In this document: positions 20,961 to 36,869 of the stretch, piece by piece | Position numbering within the stretch: position 1 is the first letter of the stretch | Layout: the number at the start of each line of letters is the position of its first letter | NCBI GenBank assembly: GCA_022432975.1 | Contig: CM039512.1 | Span: 2,156,519-2,220,518, forward strand | DNA from: Begonia masoniana | Lineage: Eukaryota; Streptophyta; Magnoliopsida; Cucurbitales; Begoniaceae | Direction: 5' to 3' | DNA: 64,000 bases | The notes under the pieces: generated by a model | What the model was told of the DNA's origin: nothing | The model's database searches: none | What the model saw: the letters and a program-made list of their open reading frames with translations, nothing else | Program-made: the position numbers and the translations under genes

Positions 20961-23217
20961 CGTGGTGGTGGCCGCAATCGTCGGACGTCATCTATAGGGA
21001 AGTGTATTCTAGGAAGAAGAAAGACGAACAACTCTTAACTCAGCAAATTGCCAAATTGCATGAACGAGTTTTAAAGGAGAATTATTATTTATTTTAAGAT
21101 TAATTAATAAATATGTAAAAAAAATTATAATTTACACTTCCCTAATTAAATAATATATATAATTTAAGAATATTATTTTAAGATTAATTAAATATATTAT
21201 TTTTAAAAAATTAGAATATATTTTCTTAATGACAACAAATTAAGTCTAAAAAAAAAAGAAAGAAAGGTGTATTTAATGGGTGGTGGAAATTAGGGTATGT
21301 GGAAATAGTTGGGGTGCAACCTTATCTATGGGGAGGGATAAAAGTTGTACATTAGGACAAGGAGTGTATAAAGTAAAGAATTAAAAGATGGGTCCCAACC
21401 AAAATTCAACATTTATGTAGAAGATATTTTAAAATTACAATAAAAAAATTTAATCGTGTAATGAATGGCCTAATGGTTGTGCACTAGCTAAAGCCTGGAC
21501 TAAAATAATGTATTCTAATTAAATAATGTTACGTTTACCTTTTGATTATAATTTCATGGTACAAATAATGTGATTTGTCATATTAATCGTATCAATTAAT
21601 GATCGTCACGTCAAAAGTTAAGATCTGACTCACGGAGCTTGAACTAATAGATTAGCCGATAAACTGGTCCAATTTTTTTTTTTTTTTCAATTTTTAAAAT
21701 TAAGGCCGCAATGCAAGCCTACGCAGGTCGAGCCACCTTCGGGCCCAACACAAGTCCAAGATCTGATCGGACCAAGTCTGAACTTATTATTAAAATAAAC
21801 AAGCAAGGGTTCTAATGCATTTCATTGCACTAATTTGAACCAATCAAACAATCACAAGTTTCACTAAAAACTCCATTGTTGCAACCAAGAAGGACAAGAA
21901 CTTCTGAAAATTAGATTTGAAATCAGCTTTTATAGAGTTTGGTAAGAATTGAGATGAAATCAGATGGGGTAGGAGAGAGAAACAGCTTCTACCATCGCTG
22001 TCTATGGAGGCTTAAGCTTTTCTTTGACTCCAACAATGGCTTCATAAAGTCCAGTTATGGAAGAACTCATGCAAAACAGATTTCAACTTAGAACCCGACA
22101 AAATCTGATCTAAAATGATGCAACACAATGGGTAAATCATGAATAAATCCTTAAAACTGCTAAACCAAAAAAACAAAAAAAAAACATTTATGCTATGAAT
22201 CTGTTCTTCATCCAAGTTTCCATTATCTAATGCAAACAATCGATCAGCTCTCCACGCCAATCCACAAACTAAACGAATTGACTAACCGACAACAACGGAA
22301 GTTAATCTATTCTTCATGAGAAGATGGAGAAAGAGATCAAAACTAGACTAGCCCAGGAAGAGAAAATGAGCTGCAAGAAGTTGTGTAAACAAAGAAAAAT
22401 CCATAGCCATAGAGAACTGAATGATCTACTCAAATACTGGGCAAATACATTTTTCACAAAAGCATTATAACATTTATTGAAAATCATATATTAGGAGTGA
22501 AGATTACTCATGACAGGATGGAATTGATGTTTCTCAACAAAACTAACACCAAACAGCAATGGAGAAAAGAAAAACAGAGGTTATTGAAAAGCTAATAATT
22601 CATTTTAGAATAAAACCTGAATATTTTGCTGGGAAAAACAGTGCCTTGCTCAATCAGTAGACAACAGTAAGACTGAAACAAATGGATCAGGATTGATCAA
22701 ATTGAAAACAGAACCTCATAAAGAGAGACCAAAATGATCTGCAAAAAGCTATTTTATATGCTTTAAAACTAAGCTATTTCAGGGCATAAACTTATCACAT
22801 TGAAGGTACTCTTATCCTACCTTATCAGTTCTATTATTCCTTGCTCCTGTCAGAATTCTACAGGAAACATCAACTGGAGAAGACACTTCGATTTTAAGCT
22901 TCTTCTTTGCAAAACGCCCGTAAGATAGAAATCCCAGAAAAAAAATCATCTCAAAGAAGAAATGCAGACATATGGAAAACATAAACTACTTCAAACTAAA
23001 GAAGGAACCAAGACTATCCACAGTTAGATCCCAGAAGTTGGTAGAATTGATCATATTCGAATTGCAGAACAAGAAAAAGATTGAATTTGAAACTACCTAA
23101 TCCAGTAATTGAAAAAAAAAATTCTAATGTGGATATACAAGAACTTCAACAACTTCTCATAAGAAATCAAATCTCTTTCAGAAGGGCTAAAAGCAGAAAA
23201 ACAGTGACCCAGATTAC
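20961..23217. other. 2.2-kb intergenic region between the two NHL genes
   Basis: The first part is the promoter of the 20357-20960 gene. After that comes AT-rich DNA with a T-run at 21674-21687. The end is the 3' region of the 23218 gene. No third gene, RNA or complete transposon is visible. Confidence 0.45.
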
Positions 23218-23973
23218 CTACGCACCAACTCGGCACTCCCTTGACTCGCCCACCAGCTTACCCGACCCGCTGCTATTGGAAGACGAAAGCCCGACTGGTA
23301 GATTCTCACACCAAACTCTCAGCAACCGCCTTCTCGTCCGCCATCCACCCGCTCGGAACCCTACCCGGGCCAGAATCTTCACGTTGAAGTTCACCGTACC
23401 TCGAGCCCGGTCTCCATTGATGCCGTTGACGACCCATCCATCGACATACGAATTGCTGAGCGAGAAAGAGGCAGTCAAAGGCGTCTGCTCCCTTTTCCCT
23501 TGCGAAAACGAAGCGATCCGGGAGACAGAGAGGATCTCAGACTTGTAGAAAAGGGAAGGCTGAATGTCATCGTAAGAAAGGGACATCTTCTTATTGGGAT
23601 TGTAAACAGATAAACCGACGACCCAATTGGCAGAGAGAGACTGGGAAGCTAAGGAGAAGTTAGAGACCTGGAAAGAGTCGACTCGGAAGTCAGGGAGATG
23701 GGGTCGAAGGACGAGCCAGACAATGAAGAGAACAACGGCGATGATGACGAAGAAGACAACGAATCCGGCGATGAGAGAGCGAAGAAAGGAGCGGGGACGG
23801 TAGAAGTAAGGATTGGGGTTGTTGTTGGGGTAAAGAGGCTGAGGTGGGTTGGCGGTGTAAGGGTAGGAGTGAGAAGGAGGTGGGTTGGCGGTGTAAGGGT
23901 AGGCGTGAGAAGGAGGAGGGCAGGCATTGGAGTAGGCAGGGTAGCCAGTGACTGGTCTAGCAGGGTCAGCCAT
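23218..23973 (-). CDS. NDR1/HIN1-like (LEA_2) membrane protein
   Basis: An intact single-exon frame of 251 residues. Residues 1-58 form a Pro/Tyr-rich cytoplasmic tail with two tandem copies of PPSH[AS]YPYTANP (DNA copies around 23843-23925). Residues 66-89 are one strong membrane span. The LEA_2 domain follows, with the NHL motif NPNKKMSLSYDD at 125-136. The C-terminus (RRLLRVWCENLPVGL, then a Ser/Gly stretch) is typical of the NHL3/NHL6-like branch and may allow membrane anchoring. The role is inferred from the family: plasma-membrane stress and defence signalling. It lies in the same orientation as the NHL12-like gene 2.3 kb away, but the two are far apart in sequence, so this is not a recent tandem duplicate. 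Confidence 0.88.
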   Translation of the reverse strand: MADPARPVTGYPAYSNACPPPSHAYPYTANPPPSHSYPYTANPPQPLYPNNNPNPYFYRPRSFLRSLIAGFVVFFVIIAVVLFIVWLVLRPHLPDFRVDSFQVSNFSLASQSLSANWVVGLSVYNPNKKMSLSYDDIQPSLFYKSEILSVSRIASFSQGKREQTPLTASFSLSNSYVDGWVVNGINGDRARGTVNFNVKILARVGFRAGGWRTRRRLLRVWCENLPVGLSSSNSSGSGKLVGESRECRVGA

Positions 23974-24791
23974 GGCTCATCAGCAACAGAAACCAAGGAA
24001 GGAATTTTATGCACACGAAGATGGTAGAGGCAGAGCTTGCAGTTGCAGACGCAAGAGGATTTTCGATTTTGATAGAAGATTCCTTCCCCTTCCTTTTTTT
24101 CTTTTTATAAACGTAAAATTGCAATTAATATCATTAAATAATTTTAATTAATATATATTTAATCTGAAAACTTTAAACAGTTAACAAAATAAAATTCGAG
24201 AAATCACGTGAGTGACATGTGACAAAATGTGTCACTCAATAAATCTTCCTCTCTCTATGTCTTGTGTAACGCTGTATTGTTGTCTTATTTTATAAAATAA
24301 ATTATAAATAATTAAAATAGAAATTGAGAGTTAATTTGGTAAGAAACTAAGGGTGGATACGAGGGTTGGAAATTGACATAGGGGTCGATGGAGATGAATT
24401 TCCTTAGCAGGAACAGGAAGACCTAAAACCTGATGTACAGTTATAAACCACAGTAAAAATACCATTTTTCTGCAATCTTTAAAGCCAAACGCAGCTCAGC
24501 AATGCTTTGACATCCAAAGTTGGTACCCTAAATCAACCAAAGTGGAAACTTGTCTTAATGGGTTCAGGATTTATATGGAGTTGGAAACTGTAGTCTTGAT
24601 AAATTGTTGCAGCTTGACTATGTACAAATGCAATGAAATAATGACAAAGGGGAGCCAAGTTTGAAGGGAAAGGGATCAGTTTTGTGTATAACTGAATCAC
24701 TTGGATGGCTGAAAGAATTTGACGTTATACTGAGACAAATTAGAAAAAAAAATATGCAACCAGAGCAAGAATTTTACGATACCGTGCTGCT
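23974..24791. other. NHL promoter and NEK6 3' untranslated region
   Basis: The first half is the promoter of the NHL gene. The second half is the 3' end of the kinase gene, which begins at its stop codon at 24792. No separate gene. Confidence 0.5.
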
Positions 24792-29849
<5,058 letters not shown>

Positions 29850-30506
29850 GTCCTGGGATCTCTTCAACTCCAAAGTTCACAGCTTCCGAAGGACAGTGAA
29901 CTCCAGAAAGACTGAATTGAGACTCGGAATCGGAATGTGTCAATATTTGGATCTCCAACGCCTCTTCCAATCCATTAGCGAGTACAAACAGTAGAAACCA
30001 ATTGAACTTCGGTCACAACGAACTGTTACACCAAGAATGCGTCTCTCCTCAACCAAATGCTAGAAATCCAAGATACGTTTCTAACAAAAATAAAATCAAA
30101 GAACCCCTCCAGAATCCAAAAAAGAGAGGAAAAATAGAGAGGTAAATCCTCTTTCAGCCATCTTTCTATCCGAAGCTCATCAGATTCAATCACATTTCTG
30201 CTTCCGCCATTCCGTCTGGCTGTCTCTCAGAGCAAAAAGAGGAGACAGGAATGGGATAAAAAAATAGCAGTATTATTGCGGTTGATGAGTGGAAGTGGGG
30301 ACTGTTGAGCAGTGAAAATCAATCTAGCATCACATTAATGAATATGCGTCTCCTCTGATTGGTCGTTAACAATGGCGATCTCTCTCCCCCTCCCCCTCCC
30401 CCTCCCCCTCCGACGCGTTTCCACTGCATGCTCTGCAAAAACCCAATCCAAAGCATAGTAAAATTATCACATGATTTCACCAAACTGCCACTTCCACGTA
30501 ATTATT
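29850..30506. other. NEK6 leader and promoter
   Basis: Upstream region of NEK6 including a C-rich microsatellite of CCCCCT units at about 30384-30410. No other gene. Confidence 0.45.
30502..30506 (+). repeat. TRIM target-site duplication, left (TTATT)
   Basis: Matches 30977-30981 exactly. Confidence 0.8.
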
Positions 30507-30976
30507 TGTTACGACCATCCATGGAAGTAAAGAATGTCTGGTGGACCCCAGCCCGTATCGACGGGAGTGTACAATCTCATATTATTTGAGAGAGTGAAAA
30601 ATATATGATTTATAAGTAGAGTTTTCCTTCCTACCTAGTACAACGTGTTTTGTGGCTTACTCCAAGAATAAATATGTGTGGATTCTTGCCTAAAGCATAC
30701 AGTATTGTACTAGGAGGATCGAGGAACGTTACAAATGGTATCAGAGTCACTGTCCAATCAAAAGTGTAAGAGATTTTGAGAGCCCGGTATGTGAAGGCAA
30801 GGAGGATCCGGTGGGATTCAGCTCATACAAGTAGGGGTGCATAATCCCACATAGTTTGGGGAGAGTGAAAAATATATGATTTATAAGTAGAGTTTTTCTC
30901 CCTACCAAGAACAAATCTCTGCATGTTCTGTCCCAAAACGAACAATATTGTACTGAGAGAACTGATGGATGTTACA
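30507..30976 (+). mobile_element. TRIM (terminal-repeat retrotransposon in miniature), very compact
   Basis: Two direct LTRs, 30507-30733 (TGTTACGACC...CGTTACA) and 30765-30976 (TGTAAGAG...GTTACA). They share a long middle section with GAGAGTGAAAAATATATGAT and TTTATAAGTAGAGTTTT. The primer site TGGTATCAGAGTCAC is at 30736-30750, two bases after LTR 1. A perfect 5-base duplication TTATT flanks the whole (30502-30506 and 30977-30981). The internal part is only about 31 bases, shorter than is usual for TRIMs. There is no coding capacity, so it moved with borrowed enzymes. The LTRs have diverged visibly, so insertion is not recent. Confidence 0.85.
30736..30750 (+). other. TRIM primer-binding site
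   Basis: TGGTATCAGAGTCAC, initiator tRNA-Met type. It fills half of the internal region of the TRIM. Confidence 0.85.
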
Positions 30977-30981
30977 TTATT
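30977..30981 (+). repeat. TRIM target-site duplication, right (TTATT)
   Basis: Partner of 30502-30506. Confidence 0.8.
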
Positions 30982-32245
30982 GTTGTGTGTTGACTATCAT
31001 ATGTCATTAGCCACGACGACTTTGGACCGATCGAATTACGCAATCTACGGACAACAAGTGAATACTCTTCGACTTGACTTTGTTATCTCGAGAAATCGAA
31101 GTGGCCAAATTATACAACATCGACATTATTATAGTTTTCTTAAAATTAAAGATATTGATGTAACGCTGAAATATCGCAATCTCGAGAGAGAGAGTCTTGC
31201 ATGATAAAGATATGGAATCGGTCCTATAATAGAAAAATATCCTCATTATTATTGTTAAATAATTCACACATATTTCAGAACCATGTGCTTCTCTATTTAA
31301 TTCCCTCGGCTCCACTTTCCCCTTTCTAACGTACGCCTCTAAGGTGTTGTTTTAGTTAGTCTACTCCTCCTCAGTCACGAAAATACATTTTTTTTTAGTT
31401 GATTAATATTTTAATATGATTAAATAAAATGCAAGAACTTATAAAATATAAATGCACTCCATCGTATTCGACTGTTCGTCTAGTACTATGTGACGCTGCC
31501 ATGTCGGCACTATCAATTGGTTGAGCCGGACTAGAGTTGCATGGTCCTTCTATTTAATTTTCAATTAATTTTGAAAAATAAGTGATAAAATAGTACAATC
31601 TCGGGAGGATATTCAAGTAATTTAGAGAGGTGGAGTCCATCAATCATTTTAGGGAGTGGCTAGAACATGTCCAATTAAACCAATCAATCATGTGTATACC
31701 TAAAAATGTTCATTTTTTTTTTAATATTAATTATCGTGCCCAAAAGTAGATGGCTTACCCAACTTTCAAGATCTTAATCATGAATATTTATAAAATTAAT
31801 TAAACATTAAATTAATTTATAAATAAGATTTAATAAAAGTGTGGATTGTACCGACTACCCCATTATGATCAATCAGTGTAAATTTGCTTTATTGGTTTTA
31901 ACTGGGCCCCTTGCAAAAATAGCTTTAGAAGTTTGTGGGTCCCCATCCAGATAGGACCCATCATTTACGGATTTACCCTTCATAAATGAAGTCAAAAAAG
32001 TCAAGGATTCTTCATATGATTTCTATACAGAGAATCAATCAACCACACCATCCAATCAAATGCATTTTATGAAAATTTCGACGGAAATTTGAGAAATTTC
32101 ATTAAACGAGGCACGATCGAATTGGATGGTTTCACGTCAGTAAGAGTCGGCTGATGTTAGAACTTTCCGAATTGAAATGCGTCGGTCATGGCAGGCGAAA
32201 ACCGAGCTCACGCTGCTCTCAACACGTTTTAGACACTCAGATCGA
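30982..32245. other. Intergenic DNA, no gene seen
   Basis: AT-rich spacer ending in the 3' untranslated region of the bHLH gene. Open frames here (for example 30923-31204) run across TRIM sequence or are accidental. Confidence 0.45.
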
Positions 32246-35200
32246 TCACTGCAGATCGTTTGGTCGGCCAGTTGCAGGAATCGGGGCGGTTTGAGGAAAG
32301 GAATTGTGGACCATTAAATGGCCTACGTCGATTGCGTCGGACAAACATCCTCCGCCGCCTTTCATAGTTTGCTCCAAAAGATGAACAAGCGACATGAATA
32401 TTTCCATCCTCGTCACGTCCCGGTTTGCCTGCACGAGTGTAAAAACAGCCAATAAAGCTCACGTATTACAAATCAACGTATCTTAGCCTTGCTAGTTTAT
32501 TCAAAACATGCAAACTTTATTTTCAAAGATCAAAACTTCATTTTGATCGGGTTCGATCTTCGAAAGCCGATGAAATGAGAAACGAAAGAATTACCTCGAC
32601 GGCAAAACGCGCCCATATCTTATTGCTCCGACTCTCCATCACGCCCTTTAAGATGGTCAAACCCAATCCTCGGATTAAATCAGCTATTTCAAGGAAAAAC
32701 CCTCTATCTTCACATAGCATCTACCAAAATGAAGGATAATTGTTAAAGAAATGGAACCTAAATCGGACAGATCGAGGATTATTAGTATGCTATATGATTA
32801 CCTCGACGAGCAACTGACGCGGTGGATTCAAATCCTTGACTATGATTGGGCACAGCATAGACTCAGAACCAACCTCAAAAGCCCACGTGGCGCCACCCTC
32901 CAAATTATCTTTCAGAAGCAGACCACCTTCTTTACTGATAATCTGCATATTGATGAAGCAAGGGAAAGAACAAGAGGTCAACAAAAATCCGAAAAAAACA
33001 GAACAAAAGTAAATTCAATCCTGGCAAGCATCGAGGAAAATAAGGAAGAAGATATCATCCATACCCTAGATTCTTCAGTTTGTTTAAGCTTGTCTGCATG
33101 CTTAGTGACACTTTGCAAGAAAAGCATGTGCTTGATTGTACGTTCGAGTAACGAATCTATGCTACACTGTTGACCAATGAAAAGAAGTTAGACAGAAGTG
33201 CAAAAGAACATAAGAAGAACTTTAGAGAGAGGGGGGGTGGGAGAGAGAGAGTGAGAATGGTAATGAAAAGACAGTACTTTTGCACCATTTGGCACAATTT
33301 CTCGTAGTTCCTTCAACCGATCTTGAAACATTTGTCGGTCTTTCGGCCTGGGTCTAGGATTCTCTCCTGGTTTAAGCCTTTTTCGAGTCAATTTGTTCGC
33401 TTCATTCGGCCTCTTGGAATATGCCGTCGACTCACTATTATCCTCCTTCACACTATTCCCTTGTTCAACCCAAGAACTAATTTGCGAACCATAGACAGAA
33501 TTTGATTGAGAACAATTTCCCGTGTCATTTTTGCCAGACCCGGATTTAGAAGACCGAGAATCCCAAGTTCCAGAACTGAAAATTGGCTTAGGAAGATCAA
33601 AACGCTCTCTTTGCAGCTGATCGGGCATACTGGCCCAACTCTGAGAGAGAGAACTACTTATCCTTGTTAAGGTTGTTTTTTCAGAAGCATTATCGTCTGA
33701 GCTCTGCTTTGTGGACAAACATCCTCCAGAGACCACAGCATCTAAAAGATCATCGGAATACGAAAAAACCTCACTACCTGTAATGCCGTCCCTCTGATGA
33801 TGAATTAATATCATCAGACAGCCCACCAGAATCATACATGTTATAAACCAGAGAATTATCACCACCGAAATTCTGGGGGCTCAAAAAGTTTTCGTTAAGT
33901 AGTTTATTTTTTAATTCTGCGCCCAAAACATCGAACAAGTCATCTCCAGATGTATTAAATTCTTGGAGTCCTGCATTCTGATTTCCGCTTTCGCGTTTAT
34001 GCTGCTCGAGAAGAAAAGCTTCTGTGTTCTCGCTTGCATGCTTGCCCTCATCAGGCTGAATCAACTCACCATTTAGAGATTCAAATGAAACATTGTCTAT
34101 CCTTAAACGATGGACATTGGATATTCGATTTACCATATTAATTCCACCTGGCCTTGGTGTGTTTAAATGACCATTCATTCTGTCGTGTAACTCGCTTCTC
34201 TCTTTCTTGTCTTCAAGAACTCTGCCTCCACTTATCCTCAGTTGAGACAAGTTAACGCTATTCGGAGCACTTGGATTGTTATTGTTATTACCATGGCATT
34301 CCAAGCCAGAACCTAAGCACATTGATTGACCAGAGCCAGGCAGGAAATCAGCTTGAGAACTGAAAGAAGCCTGCAGATTAAACCATTCCTCATGCACCAT
34401 AAGGTTTGGCTGATATGCAGGAGTAATTTTTGAGTCACAGTAGTTGTGAGATGAAATAGGCAGATTAAGATAATCAAATTTTGAAGACACCCCATTTTGA
34501 TTATGACCAATAAGCTCTGAAACCTGAGATGAATGGCCTTGTTGGTTGTAGCCATCAACCCCCACGAAGGATTTCAACACCTCTGCAGATGGGTTAGGAA
34601 TTTTATGAGCAACAGGTACATGAAATTCCTTTTCAAGGTCTTTTGTTGCATAGTTTTCAGGTAGAAGAGCCCCAGGAATACTCCCTAAATCCAGGATCAA
34701 ATTCTTCACATCATTAATAAATCTCATGTTCTCCATGATCTGCGAAGCAAGTCCAACATTTCAACGGACCAAACTTGGAAAAACAACATGAAAATCATCA
34801 AGCTTTCTTAAAAACTTATACAATTAAAAAAAAAATTGCTTTTGTTCATTAAAGACATCAATATACTTCAGAAAACATGTGTGGAATGTAGAAGAAGACA
34901 TAATTTCGAAGCAGAACTCACAGCAAGGGAAGAACCAAGCTGAACAACTCCATGTGGAAAAACAGGAATAACTGCAACTGTCTGTACAAAAAATAATAAA
35001 ATTTAAACTTTAATGAAACAACAGGATATTACTGTTGCAACTAAAGAACAGTGGTATATTAGACCTGCATTCCTGACGAAAATTGAAGATGCAACTCATT
35101 TAGAACCTGAGTTTACGCAGAAAATAGACAAAAAAAATAGTTAGCACATTCGATAACTACTACCTACAAGGTTTTTTTCAGCCTTTGACACAAGCAGTGT

Positions 35201-36869
35201 GCATGATAGTTAGTATAAACATAATCAACAAACAGCAAAGTTTCACTTCTCATCTTTTTTCAATCTGAAAGCATAAACTATCTAAATTAAATCTCAGGAA
35301 TTAAAACACAAAATTAAGTAGTTGATGTGCTTTGGCAGAATTGTTTATTCATATTGATCCAAATAGCTTTCTTATTTCACGACAGACATAATAAGCTATG
35401 TGATAACAGTGAAAACCAGTACAGGAAACAACAAGAATTTGCAGATGCCAGGTTGAATAATCTTAATAATACCTCTGGTGGATGAATGTTTCTATTGTAA
35501 CTTCTCGAAAGAATCCATAGGTGATTCGACCGAAAATGCAGCTCGCCCAACTAGCCTGAGATTCCATAAGGCTGCCTTCAGTGTGGTTTAATACACCAAA
35601 AAAAAAAAAAAAAAAGAAGAGCGGGAAGAGAATCGAGGGGGGTTGAAGGAGAATGAGTTGAGAAAAAAGGAATTAAAGTAATAACATACCCTTCTCCTAC
35701 AACATTAATTTGATTATTCAACATCATTCTGTTGATCAGCAAACAAAGTTTGTCCTCAGATTCAACCCCAAAGTGGGTAGATCCTTTTTCATCAGAAAGT
35801 CTATGACTTTCCCATCCTCCAAGAAGCAATTTTCCACCTTCAAGCCCAGCAGATGAAGAAGAGGGCAAGGCTTCATAATAACATTCTTCCCAAATAAGGA
35901 GCCTGGACAGAAAGTGGGTAAGTTTCAGTCAAAAAAAGAATAGATACAGACGATTCATTTATGTTTCTGTTTGGGAGCTGAGAAAAATGAAGAAAAGAAG
36001 AGAATGACACCAATCACTTCATAATATTTTGCATGTATTAGACTTTTTCTTTGAAAAACTTAATATCCCATACACATACTGAGATAAATAAATGCATTTT
36101 CTCAGCAACCAAACCAAAGCAAGTAGAAGTAATGAAGCAATATGTTTCCATCGACAAGAAATTAAAATTACAACAGCATCCAAATTTAGATAAAGAATAA
36201 GTAAAGTAATGGCATGTCTGTCAAGATGCATAGATCTACTTTTCACTTGGATTGTTATAACAAAATGGAGCCATCCAAAGTATTAGACTCCACAATAGAT
36301 GATGAGCTGCGGACCAATCAAATATAGAATGAGTATACGACACAGTCTACAGTCTATACCAGACATTAACTAAGCGTAGAAAAAATCAAGAAAAGTAAAA
36401 GTAAAAGTAAACAATTTTGACGTAAAGTTTCATTCTTTATCAGCAAATATAAATTTTTCATTATTCTGAAACTTCAAAAAAGAAAGAGCTGTTTTCTGCT
36501 TCAATATTTCAGCAAAATTCAGCAGAAAAGCTCCAAAATACTCCGACAATAATATAGGAAAGCCCGGGGGTAAAACTCGCTCAAGAACGAAAAATAGCAA
36601 ACACTCCAAAGCTGTTTTCTGCTTCAATATTCAGCAAAATTCAGCAGAAAAGCTCCAAAATACTCCGACAATAATATAGGAAAGCCTGGGGGTAAAACTC
36701 GCTCAAGAACGAAAAATAGCAAACACTCCAAAAGAAAAGAACAAAATGTCGTAACACTTAACAGCTACACTTACTCGGGATTTTGGAAGCCGATCTTCCA
36801 GAAAATAGCATAAGACCACTGATTCAAGTTACATATGCCCTTCAGCGCCTGTTTCAGCAGAATCCCCAT
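32246..36869 (-). CDS. LHW: LONESOME HIGHWAY (LHW)-type bHLH transcription factor, two frameshifts
   Basis: Exons: 36869-36775, 35902-35690, 35555-35473, 35106-35065, 34981-34922, 34739-33278, 33166-33065, 32942-32802, 32720-32595, 32428-32246. The N-terminal MYC-like sensor domain reads NQWSYAIFWKIG, LLIWEECYYE and VAVIPVFPHGVVQLGSS. The bHLH is at about residues 620-685 (RPRPKDRQMFQDRLKELREI, then CSIDSLLERTIKHMLFLQSV). The C-terminal domain ends EANRDVTRMEIFMSLVHLL, as in LHW. LHW with TMO5 drives vascular cell division in root and embryo. Exon 3 is 83 bases where the phases need 82, and exon 6 is 1462 where they need 1461. There is one extra base near 35521-35532 and one in the C-run 33790-33792. 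With both corrected the length is 834 residues. Otherwise the gene is undecayed. Confidence 0.9.
36488..36732 (+). repeat. 123-base tandem duplication in LHW intron 1
   Basis: GCTGTTTTCTGCTTCAATAT starts at 36488 and 36611. The copies differ by one missing T and one C/T change, so the duplication is recent. It lies inside the first intron. Confidence 0.88.

Noticed and set aside
33774..33865. Small intron between the two LHW frames
   Set aside because: Candidate GT-AG pairs give an intron of about 48 or 71 bases without a pyrimidine tract, and the phases do not fit. A one-base insertion fits exactly.
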